A stretch of 64,000 bases of DNA from Nematostella vectensis (lineage: Eukaryota; Cnidaria; Anthozoa; Actiniaria; Edwardsiidae): NCBI RefSeq assembly GCF_932526225.1, contig NC_064037.1, forward strand, positions 13,777,703 through 13,841,702, in the 5' to 3' direction. Under the pieces are notes generated by a model. It did not search any database and was not told the origin of the DNA. It saw only the letters and a list, made by a program, of their open reading frames with translations. A program made the translations under genes and the position numbers. Positions 50,368 to 63,300 of the stretch are shown here, piece by piece (positions within the stretch are counted from its first letter, which is position 1; each line of letters starts with the position of its first letter).

Positions 50368-51445
50368 CTAGTTCCCAGGTGGGTAGCTTTGAATTGAAGG
50401 GTGTTGCCCTGCAAATGGAACATCACAATGAGGGCAATGACAGCACCCTATACATGGTATAATGGTGACTACAGATACTAAAATCTTTAGTTCAGGATCA
50501 GCTCACTGCAAAAGGTGGCCAAGAAAGACATTTGTTAATTAATGGTCAGGTGACACAAGAAAGAGTAAGGTGAATAGTTTGAAAGGTTGCGCATTAAATG
50601 CATTAGTAGACAGAAGGCGACATCTACCACCACTATACAAACACTCATCACATAGGTAGGGTAAGAATATACTTGAATGTATGCCTTGTCTTATTTTATT
50701 CAGCTCTGGAAAGAACTTTTACAACAATATTCATTGGCTGTTTTGCTTATTGACACAATGTTTTACTTATCTACAAAGGGCATCTCAGCCCTATTATATC
50801 CTTATTTTCATCAGATTTATCAAAGGAACTGCAGGCGTTATATAGGGAGGAGTCACATTATAGTACTATGAGCAGAACCTTTCAGGTCTATCATTTTTGT
50901 CTAAACAAATACCTGTAGGCATTGGAGTTTATATTTTTGGCGAGAAAACCCAGAGTTTGTTATTTGATCACCATTTTGCCAAATAAAAAAAAAACTAAAT
51001 GCCTACTGGTAGGCCAGCGGCGTAGCCAGGATTGTTAACAAGAGGGCCCCAAAGGGACTTTCAAGACATTTTCTTGTGTATTTTAGATGTCTCATACATT
51101 TACTGTATTTTGGGCTGCTAAAAGGGGGGGGCCCTAGGCCACCCCCTGGCTACGCCCCTGTAGGCTCCTTCACAGGTAAATTGGTATATCGAGCTGTATT
51201 GAGGTATACTACTAGACAACCTTTTCTTTGCTGAAGCGTCTGGGTACAAGGCAAAGTGTTTTTTTACAGTGAGTGGCTCAGGAACAAGTCATATGTAATG
51301 TTATGGTCTATCATGAATGTTATGTGAAAGCACTGGTGTTGAAGATGATTAGATGTGACCCGATGATGAATGGTTGCATTAGTGAAACATTGGATAAACT
51401 TACAATTTGGCTGTGATTTCCGAGGTGCAGTGAATCCTGCTCGGC
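50368..51445 (-). CDS. ATXN2: Candidate alternative 3' terminal exons of ataxin-2
   Basis: Two minus-strand exons, 51445-51404 and 50408-50368, join in phase with the ataxin-2 exon ending at 55278 (phase 1). They read GRAGFTAPRKSQPN then WQHPSIQSYPPGN-stop, a composition like the ataxin-2 tail. The first acceptor is doubled (51446 or 51437), optionally removing three residues. A further UTR intron (50334-49843) and an AATAAA at 49723-49728 would complete the transcript. The competing terminal exon at 54343-54464 also joins in phase, so this would be an alternative end. Another frame across the same exons is open too, so a separate gene or non-coding RNA is possible. Confidence 0.4.
51015..51160 (+). 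mobile_element. 146-bp MITE with TAGGC target duplication (same family as 33150)
   Basis: Ends CAGCGGCGTAGCCAGG and CCTGGCTACGCCCCTG. TAGGC is duplicated exactly at 51010-51014 and 51161-51165. The interior shares GACTTTCAAGACATTTTCTT and CTCATACATTTACTGTATTT with the copy at 33150. Confidence 0.85.
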
Positions 51446-51677
51446 CTAACCCGAAAGAGAGAACACACAGTAGCTACATGCATGACCCATGAATACAAGG
51501 CACACTTGACAATGGTGCTCACACATGATTATCATTAGTTGATGCTCAATAGGTTACCAATGACAAATCCTGTGCAGAGATAACTGTGCCTTATTTTCAT
51601 CACTACTATTCATTTGAAATAAAAAGTAACCTCCTAGATATAAGTGAAAATTTTGATTAGCAAACATTACCCATAGT

Positions 51678-51862
51678 CAGAGCCATAGCAGGCCGCGTAA
51701 GATTGGGGAGGGGGTCACAATACCGAAACATTAAGAAAATAGTTGGGGGCACAGCCATGTCCCTACTGCTCATTTCCTAATAATCTTTGAAAATATTGGT
51801 GTGGAAACAGTAAGAAAAAATTGGCATGTGCCCCCAGTGCCCCACCCCCCGCTACGGCCCTG
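51678..51862. mobile_element. Foldback element, CAGRGCCRTAGCRGG ends
   Basis: Left CAGAGCCATAGCAGG pairs with right CCCGCTACGGCCCTG. The interior has inverted TAAGAAAATAGTTGGGGGCA / GTAAGAAAAAATTGGCATGT-type segments. The ends are the same family as 62557-62667. Confidence 0.6.
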
Positions 51863-52332
51863 CATGGTGTATGTTAGTAAACACATTCATTATTAGTAGC
51901 AGTTGAAAGATGGGCTGATTAAAGCCACATTGTCACCAGTTTACTTCCAGTTGATTACGTAACAATCTCTGATGATTTTATTAGAAAACGGGATAATTAT
52001 AAAAAAATTGCGAAAGTAGTGTCTGATGTACTATTTAAAACACGAGGTGTGTTTTCGCGGATTTCGCCCTCTGGATTTTATATCCGCGAAAACATGATCT
52101 TTGAATGCCTATCGAATGTTGATCAGTTGTGATGCAGAAAAAAACAACAATAGCTTTTGAATTGTCATTAAAAAGACCACTGGAATTCCGTTAAAAAAAG
52201 CAAGTAGAACAATAAACAAAACTAACGTTATTAGATCGCGGGCAAAGAGCACGCAGCTTTACATAAACTAACTTGCTAGTCGAGCACTAGTCGAGAACAA
52301 AAATGTCGCATATTTGGAAACTGAAATCTTTA

Positions 52333-52676
52333 AAAAACAAGGCCGACGGCACAAGATATCCACCGAGGCCTCTATGCAATAGTAACTGGACTTCATTCAA
52401 TCCAATTACGAAACTCAGTCCAACTGGCTAAGCAAAATGACCCAAGGTTAGTACTGTACATATAAAGTTCTCGGTGTTTATACTGTTTCATTCAGGTCTC
52501 AGATCATTCTGACATTCTTTATTCTCAGGTTGAACATAATCATGCGCGTCGAAACTGGTCAAAGACAGCGTGACAAGGGCTTAGAAAAAAGAAGAAATAG
52601 GCGATTGTCTGAGATAAATGAAGCTGCCATCTGGCAAAGGGACTCTTGGACTACCAAACAGCTAAGTTACTTTTGA
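52333..52676 (+). CDS. Unrecognised small spliced ORF inside the TIR element
   Basis: Exon 52333-52446 (KTRPTAQDIHRGLYAIVTGL, HSIQLRNSVQLAKQNDPR) joins in phase 2 across a GT-AG intron of 82 bp to 52529-52676 (LNIIMRVETGQRQRDKGLEK, RRNRRLSEINEAAIWQRDSW, then a stop after LSYF). No ATG lies in this frame after the TAA at about 52330, whereas an ATG at 52303 opens a different frame (MSHIWKLKSLKNKADG). So either a 5' exon is missing or a frameshift has occurred. Basic and helix-prone; I do not recognise the family. It could be a captured host gene fragment. Confidence 0.35.
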
Positions 52677-52797
52677 ACACTGTTTGATTATGAAGTCCGT
52701 TGTAGTAGATTGTAAACAATGCTATTTACTCTGAATAAAGTAGTATACTGTTTGTGATCTTACGTATGTCGTTTATTTGCCAAATCTGCTGGATGCA

Positions 52798-52873
52798 ACA
52801 TTATATAAAGCTTCATAACGTCATGAGGGTTTTAGATAATCCTTCATGACGTCATGATAGCTTTATATAATGT
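52798..52873. repeat. 76-bp palindrome with CRE-like TGACGTCA arm
   Basis: CATTATATAAAGC, then TCATAACGTCATGA, is mirrored by TCATGACGTCATGA, then GCTTTATATAATG, with a short centre GGGTTTTAGATAATCC. A strong hairpin is expected. TGACGTCA occurs in the right arm. Confidence 0.8.
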
Positions 52874-53193
52874 TTCATGTTTATTAGTCTGTCATTGTTT
52901 TTCTATTGTACCCCAATATTTCCCTTGGGACGATTTCAATTCCCTCCCTGTGCTTTAGAATTGTTGGGTGTATTGCTAGGTATAAAGCATATTCACATGT
53001 CCCAAGAACGACATCTGATTGGTCAACATTCCTATTGAATATTGGTGAGTGTTTACAGGAAGTTTCTTTGAGGATGAGATTGATAATTTAGATGTCCTGT
53101 TAAATAGCGCAGATTCGAATAGATTCTTCGTCTCTTAATGGTTAAGGCTTCCCTCGGCCCTCCAGAAGTAAACTGGTGACAGTGCGGCGTTTT

Positions 53194-54044
53194 AGCACAC
53201 TATTACTGAAAGGTGATCTAGAACACTTGTCTTCCACTTAGTTCAGTCTAATACTTGATCTGATACACTCTGCAGGGGAAGGTGAAACAAATAGAGCTGT
53301 ATTACTAATTGTTTAGACAAGCAGCTATGAATAAACTTCTAATTTTGAAACTGTGGTAACAAATTTATTGTTATTAACCTGAGTATAGAAACTAAGCTAA
53401 AACAAACAATTTTGCAGGAAATCTAACAATTACATCAGTTTGTCCAAAACAGACAGACAACCCTCAAGAAGGCACAGGAAACAATTAAAATGCCAGATAG
53501 AATAGAAAAATATTTAGCAAAATCTAACAAAGCTGCTAAAACCCCCAAGAAGATTAGTGAGATTTCATTTAAACATTATTTAATGTTTAGAAAAATTTAT
53601 ATAGAAATCTGGCAGATTTCTGACACTGGACAAAAGACCCCTCTCTTACATCCAAAGAGGGCCTGCAAAAACCTTTTGGTATGCTAGAATTCTGCACAGA
53701 CGCTAGATGATAAATTTTCCAAAAGTTTCATTCCATGAATATTCTTCATAAATTTGCAGAATACTTGTAACCTCAATAACTCAAACCTCAAGAAAAATAA
53801 AATCCCATCAGCAGGAGTTAGAGTTGTTGATAGTTCAAGTTATTGTAATTGTTGACCTTTAACCATTTTTCTTTTTTCTCTCAGATATTATTTTATCATA
53901 TTAGAGTTATTGATGGTTCAAGTTCATGAATTTTTTTACCTTCATGCACTTTTCTTAAATCTCTCGCAGATATAATATTTTTGTTCAAAACTTTAAAGCA
54001 GAGGAGCTATGGAAATTTAATTGACACATCCCTTGAAAAACATA
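53194..54044. other. Ataxin-2 3' UTR and flank, no other gene
   Basis: Contains the AATAAA of the ataxin-2 main terminal exon on the minus strand (53364-53369), about 975 bp after the stop. The rest is AT-rich and unremarkable. Confidence 0.4.
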
Positions 54045-54356
54045 TCAGTCTTTGTCTATGTGAGCTTGTTCCAACATGACTACTGGTCTTTCTCTATGCG
54101 AGCTTGTTCTAACATGACCACTGGTCTTTCTCTATGTGAGCTTGTTCCAAATGAATTTTGGTCTTTCTCTATGTAAGCTTGTTCCAACATGACTACTGGT
54201 CTTTCTCTATGTAAGCTTGTTCCAAATGAATTGTGGTCTTTCTCTATGGAGCTTGTTTAAACATGACTACTGCTGTTTCATTTTGTGAGCTTGTTCCAAT
54301 GTGACTTTTGGTCTTTCTCTATGTGAGATTGTTTAAGCGTGACTACTTGTCTTTCT
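54045..54356 (-). repeat. About 38-bp array growing from the ataxin-2 stop codon
   Basis: Eight units of GTCTTTCTCTATGTGAGCTT, GTTCCAACATGACTACTG abut the last coding exon. The final unit overlaps the coding end: minus strand GAGAAAGACAAGTAGTC is E-K-D-K-stop, and the array units read GAGAAAGACCAGTAGTC, E-K-D-Q-stop. Confidence 0.9.
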
Positions 54357-57300
54357 CCTGAGGTACTATCTCCTCCCTAGCCGCTTCACTAGTTGGTGTT
54401 GGTGATGTTTGGGTATCACTGTCAACCTCATCTCTCGGATATGCCTGAGGCGGTGCTATGTACACTGTAGGTAGAATGCACAGTACACTATCTGATTAGG
54501 CTATACTATGTACCCGTATACCGTACCTTTACACATAGAGTAAGAGATTATTTGGTTAATGTTTAAAAAAGAAGAAAAAGTCATGCCTGAGTTTCAAGCA
54601 GAGCCACCATGACTTTTTCTTTAGCAACATGCTAACTCAACAGACACACATAAACTGGAGAAAGTCTAATGCAACATTCTTTAAACATCATTTATTACCA
54701 AGCATTGATTAAAGCACATTAGACATCATTAGTCTTTTAAGCAGTCAAATCATTATGGAAGGTGGTTATTAGGAGGAGAGTAACAAATAGAATTTTTCTT
54801 TGCCAAACATTTGTACTTCTACTCCAAGAACAAAACCAAAGTGACAGCATAAAAATAATTGGTGAACACAACCTGAAAATGTGTGTGAGCAAACACCACT
54901 ACCAGTAGTCACTACATTACTTCATATTACTTTACTATCATATTAGAGACAATGCAAGCCGGCATCAAAAGCAGAAATAGATAGCTACTAGAAGTTTAGT
55001 TGAAATATATATATCACAAGTTTGGTGTTTTGAGGACATGCAACTCACAATGTGCAGTCAAATGTTTTTGAAATTTGTACTTTAGAGAATGCAAATGGTA
55101 TTTGGGGTTACATAGGGGTATACAAGGAATTGTGAAGGGTATATCTTTTGGAATCTATAAAATGGACTTTGTCAGCCCCTCTCCTCCCCCCTCCATATCA
55201 TGTTATAGTTGAGACCCATCTCCTCTCCAGGATTTAATCAAGTCATCACCCCCTTTTGCAGGGTTAAGAAACCTTACCAGGTACGAATTGCCCCATCTGA
55301 GAAGCAGGCATCCCTCCAGGCTGCGGCATGCCCTGAGGTAGATAGACAAACTGCTGGGGCGGGGCCACCTGGCTGGGTGACTGAGCCCCCATGTGGCCTT
55401 GAGGCTGGTGTGGAACTCCTGGGTGCTGGGGGTTGGCCATCATCTGTGGGGGCATGGCCTGGTATTGGAAGAACTGGCCCTGCTGAGAGGGGCTAGCCTG
55501 GGCAGGGCTCTGATGTGGGGGAGTTGCTATAGAGGGAAGTAATGATGACCTTCAGTATTTGATTGGGTTTAAGCTCTGTATACAATCATACAAGTTTTCA
55601 AATGTTTAACGTTAAAGTAAATACAAGTGTTAAAAACACTTTTAATTGTTGCTGCATTGTGTAGAAATTATCAAGACTTGATATGGCATCCCCAAAGGAA
55701 CCTGCTGCCTATAATTGTTTGTTTTATTGAACATTGGTGAAGGCATTTTGGTCATTTTTTTTAGCATATTCTGGTCACCACATATATGTAGTTTTAAACC
55801 TAAGTTTAGGGATTAGCTTTGACTTAAAGAATGACATACATACCATATATAGTCATCTGTTCTTGATAGCCCTGGTGCATAGAGTGGGCAATTGATGTTG
55901 TCATGCCAGCCTACAAATAAGCATTTGTTTAAACATGATTGAACCTAAAAATAACTAAACTAAATCAAAGGCTCTGTGAGCCAACTCGTGAATGCAAATG
56001 TATTTTCCTAGTTATTTTCTTGTGTGCAAAAAAGATGTACAGAATACTGAACAAAGCATGAACACATCCAAGATGCAAAGGAGTACATAACGATGTCCTT
56101 ATACAGTTTTTTTCTTGTCAATGTCATAACCCACCAAGAACAGTATAATTAATGATTTTTATAGACAGTAAAAAAGTAACAAAAATTAATAAAAAAACAG
56201 CGCCCTCAGCGGGAATCGAACCAGGGACGATGCTGCGGTCATAGACAAGTGTTCGCACCGCTAGATTAATGTGACATTACTGAGTTGGCCTGTAACTATA
56301 ATTAGTTTTATTACTATTGGTATCATAATGATCGAAAAGCTTTTTGCTAGCACGTCAAATTTCAGCATATTCTTCCTGGAAACAAAATAAAATAACCGCA
56401 ATAATTGATCATGCTATCAATAAATTTTCCTAAATTAATTTGAGGAAATCTATATTCTTCTATTTTGTCGAACAGAGGCTTTTTTCTTATTACCCTGCGA
56501 CCAGAGACCCAGCTAACTGAACATTTACCTTAAGTTTCTCTGACTTAAAAGTTGCAGTTTTACTAGTCGCTCTTTCAGCACAAATTCAAACAAACGACGC
56601 GAAAACCCTGAGACGCAAATCAGCTAGTACTAAAACATAGAGATTAAAAGCTTTGCTAGCATTTTACTTGTTTTGTTTGCCAAATAACAAATTGACTTGG
56701 ACTGAACCGTAGAAGATCGATTGACATGGGTGACGAAGGCCCATGCGCAGGCTTAACCCACATGGAAGACTTTTCTGAAAATACTAGCTTATATATATTT
56801 TACGGCTATACTAACAAATGACTGTAGCAGTCACAGGTCGATGCCAAATAAAATAAAAGTCCTATTATAGTACTAGGCTTTAACCAGAAGATGAAACCGG
56901 AAGTTTATAGGATGACCTAAGGATTGCTGTGTTGCAAAAGCGCAGAAAGACCATAAAAAGTTTACGGATTAGTGATCCAATGATGGAGTGACGCCTGAGT
57001 CCCCACAATAACTAGTATATGCTTCGCATTCCTGAGTTAAAAACGGTCATTTTGCAGGACATGGCAGGGTTATTTTAAATTTGATGCAAGTACTAGAACT
57101 TGAACAACTAAAAGACCACTGAAGTTTTATTGGTAATTTTGCATGTTCAGTGTCTGTGTTTGTTCAATGATTATATGAGTATACACGTCTATAAGGGATG
57201 TTTAGTGTAAGTGTGTTTAAACACTAGGTTCTGCTATAAAATAGAAAGCACCTCCCACCCCCGGGCTAAAATTTGAAATCATAATCAGAACACTTCCATG

Positions 57301-60300
57301 CTAGCAATCACAAATTATAAGTCTCCTGTAAATAAAACTATATTTACACAGAAAACAAGACAAGACAGGTGTATTAAGAGATAATTTAGTAATTTGTTGT
57401 CCACACGTTTTCGGTGCAAATTTTTAAAAATTTGCACTGTCCATAATCTTACAAATCTGCATTAATTATTCTCATGCTGTGATGAAAATGGTCATATTTT
57501 AGAGCGCGCAAAGCTTGGAATAGCATTATTTTACTATAAATAGGAACAATTACTAACATAGTTGAATAGGACGGTGAACTGAGCAATCACATCACATGTT
57601 TGAGATTAAATATCGTATAACCTGGCATTACCAACATGCCATTCTGATTGGTGTACTAATTGATCTACGTTAATAATTACCCATTTTGACAGGTCAAAAT
57701 TAACAATTTTAGGTGTACAAGTCTAGGAAATGATAATAAATTTGGTTTAGAATATAAAATTGGAAATTAGGGCTCAGAGCAATTGTTTGGATGTGTTCAC
57801 TTATTGATGGCTGATTGATAACTTTTAATTTTTGAGCCCAGGGATGGGGGGAGCTTTCCCTTGTGTTTAATGTCTATACTTACTGATTGTGGCTGGATAT
57901 ATCTGTGCTGGCCCGACTGACTGACAGTCATATAAGGCCCTGATCCAGCCTACAAAAACACATTCAAAAAGTAGTCATTGTTCCCATTGAAAAGAAAATT
58001 CAACACTAGCTGGGCAGACCAAATATAAAAAAGGTTTTAGTTCACATGTTAAACTTATTTATGGGTAAGCCAAATGAAAAGGTCGAGCCGCACTTACAAA
58101 ATGTACAGGGAGTGTTGGAACGTCAGAGTCCAATGATTGTGGTTGATTTTACTGTAGATGCATCACTGGGGTGGGTGGGGGTGGGGGTGGGGGGAGGAGA
58201 CAAAAGGCATGTAGCCAAGGGAAGAAGGATTGCAACCATTTACTCATATGAGAAAGCTCTGAAACTGAAACTGTCCAATTGACTGCCTTGGACAAGGTTC
58301 CTCAATCTTAGTTTCCAGTTCATCTAGTGGGAATTGTTTCCCTACCTGCACCATCTGTGGCATGAAGGGCATGCCCTGAGGTATGTACTGCATGCCGGGT
58401 ATGCTTCCTGGTTGGATGATAGGGTTACCAGCGGCAAGAGCTGCAGGGATGGCCACATGGCCATGTGGCGGTGGGTGTGAGGGATCGCCTGAACTAGGCT
58501 CATAAAATCGTGCTGATAGAAAAATATATACATCACATATAAGACTATATAGGTTTTGTCCCTGGTAAAACCTAGAACCAAAGGTTTTAGTTACTATTTT
58601 GGTTTTTTAATCATTTCAAAGACAACATTGTTATTAGAAGACAACTCCTTTAAATCTCAACTGGAGAGCCAAGTTGTAATACCAATTTCACTGATATGAC
58701 CATCAATCTCATATTATGAATCAGGGTTATTCTTGACTAGGGCAACTATTCCATGCCAATGTATTTTTCTTCCTATTTGCTATTGACTTCTGGTATGGTA
58801 ACTTGAACAAACAACTTTCAACATTGACAACACCTACATTTGCCAGGTGTAAAACCAGGTGAACGAGGAGCTTTGTACATCTGTGCTTGGGACGGCTGTA
58901 CCATTGGATAGCCAGCGAAACCCATAGATCGGCTTGTTGTAGGTGAGTAGGGCATCAAAACAACGCCACTGGACCCCACAGCAGGGATATGAGGTGCGTA
59001 CATAGGCTGCGGAGTGGATACTAGCGGAGGTGTTCTCTGAAAAACAAAACCAATAATTTCAAAATACGAACAGGGGAAACAAACTGAGCCTTATCATGTT
59101 ACAGTACAGGTACCCAGGAATCAATTTTCTTTGCTTGCTGTTATATCTCACTCGAAAACCCAGGAGTGCTAATTAATAAATTCAAGTCGTTTTGCTAAAG
59201 TTCGCGAGGTGGTGAAAAAATATTGTATAGGTGAAAGTGCAAATAAGAGAAAGAGGGCCGTATTCATGATTTTACAGTACATGTGCTGATTTTTCTGCCT
59301 TAACAGAGAATGTATGAAACAGGCTGCCCTTATCCTGCGTCTTGAAGCAGTATTTGGCCAAATCTTATATTGCTCGACATTTTTTTGTAAGTCTGGAAAT
59401 GTTGCAAACATGCCTCTGCATGTAAATCATTTACGCCTGATAAAAACACAAAACAATGTACTTTGGAAGGGTAAGTTAGCCCATACAATTAGAAGCTTAC
59501 AAAATGACCAAAATAAGGCAAAAATTATCTTGTAATTAAGAGGGAAAGGAATTTATTTATTTAGAATGTTTGTCGTGGTTGTAGACTTTACCTGTACTTG
59601 GGGGGAAGGCTTGAACTCTTTTGCATTTGGATTCAGGACAAATTCTTTCGCATTTGGATTCAATTTGGACTTGATTGCAGGTCTAAGGGAAAATAACTCC
59701 AATCATTATCACAAGTAAAATTACATATTACAAACTTAAACCAAAACTTTTTTAACACTTACGATGCTTCTTGAGCTATAGCAGCACTTTTTTGCTCAGC
59801 TGCTTGGAAAACAAACAGATAAACTAGTCAAACATGAAAAAAATGTCATTACAATTAGTATATTGGAAGAAAAAGGCACAGGGTTTTGAAGCAGAAGTTT
59901 TTAATTTTCACTTATCTCATGCCCAAACACTTCAAAACAAATATACACAGTTTTCTGTAATATCTACCTAAATGAACCCTGATATGTGGCACTATGTACC
60001 TAATTATCCCACAAAATTTCCACATGAAAAAATATGGTGATAATTACAGTGTTTAAGAGTACATACCACACAAAACTACGGGAAGTTTGTTACATTTACT
60101 CAGTATAAGATATTACAAAACTGCAGACATGTACATGCAGATGTGCACACATCCCCCTCCGCACTTCCTTATTGAAGGACTGTCAAATACTATTATTCTT
60201 TTCCCATAAGATAATATTCCATAAGATACAGATGACAGCACCCCCTAAGCCAATCCGGAACTTTACTCACGTTTAGGAGAATCTGCCTGTTTAGCAGACT

Positions 60301-63300
60301 GTGTGACTAAATCCTGACTCTGTTCAACTTTCTGAGATTCTGTGAGTTCAGGACTTAGTGAGCCTTGTTCCTTTTTTTCTTCTCTTGGGATTCTTGGCTT
60401 CGTTTCCAACTGAAAGAATTCAAAATTACAAAGCCTTTTAACAAAAAATCATATCCAGTACTAATACATCTGCTATAACACACTCATTGGTTCGTTTGCA
60501 AGCCACTTTTCAATGTGAAAAAAAAAACACATTGGTAAAGAGCCTGTATTTCCCCCATTAAAATAAAAGATCACAGTCTTTTGCTCTGCATTTATCTTAC
60601 ATTTAACAACTTTCTTCTTGGCATGCAAAGAAACCAAAAGTATGGCCAACAGTAAGGTTGGGTTATTTCATAGTTTTGATCTGCATGGTACAGCAAAACA
60701 AATATAAAATAAAAGCTTAAGAAAAAAAATCTTTGAGCCAAAAATCACAAATTCCTTTGGGGAAACCCTTAGACACCTACCTTGAAGTTATCTTTAAATG
60801 TTAATAAATCTGTAAACATAAAAGAAACGCATTACGCATGTTATTGCAGCTCAACTTTCTAAGGAGGAGACAATATTTGCTTGTGAAATTTCCCTTAGGT
60901 GGATCCAGAATTTTAGAATGGAGCAATGTATATAACATTTTCAAGCGAGATATCTGAGAATATGTTGAGCTTTTGTCATTCTTGATCAGAATCTTATACG
61001 AACTCTATGCCAACAATATTCTTACACAACATTCTTACACATAAAAAGGGGGCTTCCATAGTTTTGTTTAAAGAAAAAAAAAAACAATCATGCTCCCACT
61101 CAATGCCGAGTCACACAAAACATCCATTTCCATTGGCTAATTCAAGCAGGTGACCAAGACATTTTCAATCAAATATTGTCAATAACATATCAGACTTTTT
61201 CATAAATTTTAAATTTCAAGTTACCTTGTATTTTCAATTATAAACAATAACATAGGAGAAGCTGATCCACATTCTTTAAGAACTCAAATGTGACCAGTAA
61301 GTGACAAAGTCTAAAGGCAGTCAGAAGACTTTGGTGTGCTTACCATTAAGAACCTCCCGGTTTCCTTTGTCTGTCTGCTTATGTTCTGGGATGGGCTTGA
61401 CCAGACCTGGACCAGACGCTGCAATAGTAGACACCATTGGTATTACACGAGGATTAGGTGCTGCCTGTGGTGGAGAACCAGTGGTTTGTGAAGCAGGTTT
61501 CCCAGGCAACGAGCTCACTGATGTATTCTTGCTTGCAGGCATACTGTTAAGAGGGGTGGCCTGTGGAGGATTCGTGTCCAGTGTCATTTCTCCCTAAAGA
61601 TTATACAGAATATTTAGTGATATTCCTAGTAAGGAAAGATCATTAGCTGATTTAAAGACATGACTTGCATGACAGCATTATTTGATTTGATTCTTTAAAA
61701 AAAATTGAACTTTGAGCAATATAATAATGTGTGTATTCTCACTTTTTTAAAAATCTTGACTACAAAACCTCACCTCTTTTTCCTCACTCTTTATTTCAGG
61801 TTTGAGCTGCTCATTGGTGCTTGATACTGCATCATCTACCATGCCTGGAATGCAATCAACACGTCAGAATGACATGACGGAAAAACCCTAAACATGCACA
61901 CTTTGAAGAAATGGAGAAAGAAGATACAAGTTCTTACAATGCCCATCAGTTCCTTGTATTTCGGACTGATTTTTCCTTTTCAAAACACAAAAAACGTGAG
62001 GCTGAAATGCATATACCCAGAGTTTTGCTTTATAAGATATTTTTTCCTTGATCATTCTTGCGCTATGTATGAGCTCAGATTTCAATGTCACTTTACAAAA
62101 GTCGCACCAATTCATAAAAAGTCGCATTTGATATTTTGTTTGATATTACTCACTAAGTACTTATTTGATGTGAAATGAGCTTATTGGAAACTGTTTTTCC
62201 GTCATGTCTGTCAGACTACATAATGACAGCTTGATGTTATCTCTCAAGACACTACCAGCTTCAAAAAAATACAGTCATGGTCTCTTATTTGCAAAGGTTT
62301 GATATGTCATTAGAGAACTGGGGACATGGCTCTTGGCAAACAACTGCAAAACGCTCTGGGCAAATGGGGTTGGGATTCGACTCCCAAATAACAATGAGCT
62401 TGTGATTCTTTGTGAAAATGCTCAATTTGTAGCATTTAACCAGACAGCCTTGTCTCAATGCTTGAACCCCAGTCACCTCATGACATATCAATAATACAGG
62501 CTACTACAAGCTAAGATAAATATGGTAGTGTATCTCTTATTGTAAGTGTCTTTATACAGAGCCGTAGCAGGAACTGGGGAACTAGGGACATGAATATGGT
62601 AGTATATCTTATCGTAAGTGTCTACCATATTCATGTCCCTAGTGTCCTGGTTCCCGCTACGGCCCTGTATAAAGTGGGCCGTATACTAGGGATATGTGCT
62701 CCACCCCCAACATTTTCAGCAGCAGGAGCATTGCTTTGCCGCCAATATTTTCTTAATGTTTTTGTATCACGGAAAAAATAAATACTCCAAGGCCAGCTAC
62801 AGCTGGTAGAGGATATGAGCAGGAAATTACGGTACATAGGTGTGAAAAGATGCCAAGACAATTTTTTGTATAACAAGTTGCAATGTCAAGCAATAAACCT
62901 GATAAAATATTCAAATACAGTAAACAGAAAAAAAGGGAAAGAAATAGAGAACAATGTACTAATGCAACATGTAAATGGGCAAAAATGAGTGTTTACGTAC
63001 CTGATTTTGGTGGCTTCATTAGTTCGTCTTGTTTGGAAACAGATAGGGACGCCACTGTCTCCTCCGTCTTGGCTTCATCTTTTCTTATCATAACTGGAGT
63101 TTGCTTGTTCCTTCGAGCAGGTGGAACATATCTTTGCTGTCCAGATGAGGGGGTGCCAGTCCGTAGTACAGCAGAGTACAGTTCCTCCTCAGTTTTCCCA
63201 CTGTCTATTTCAGCACGCTCATAGAATGAGCTATCCTGTAAAGATATTAGGAAAATGCAATAGAAACATTTATTTCAAGCTATGGCTCATTTAATTAAAA

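Larger units (their letters stand above)
51919..53193 (+). mobile_element. 1.3 kb TIR-flanked element carrying a small spliced ORF
   Basis: AAAGCCACATTGTCACCAGTTTACTTCC at the left (51921 on) is the inverse of the right end near 53162-53193, with about 27 of 30 positions alike. A centrally deleted relative is at 40265. The interior holds a palindrome (52798-52873) and a two-exon open frame (52333-52676). There is no transposase signature. A direct flanking duplication is not obvious, so the true limits may be slightly different. Confidence 0.55.

Noticed and set aside
56200-56278. Functional tRNA-His
   Set aside because: A good B box and an ATG anticodon-like loop are present, but the acceptor and T stems do not pair, so I listed it only as a tRNA-derived pseudogene or SINE.
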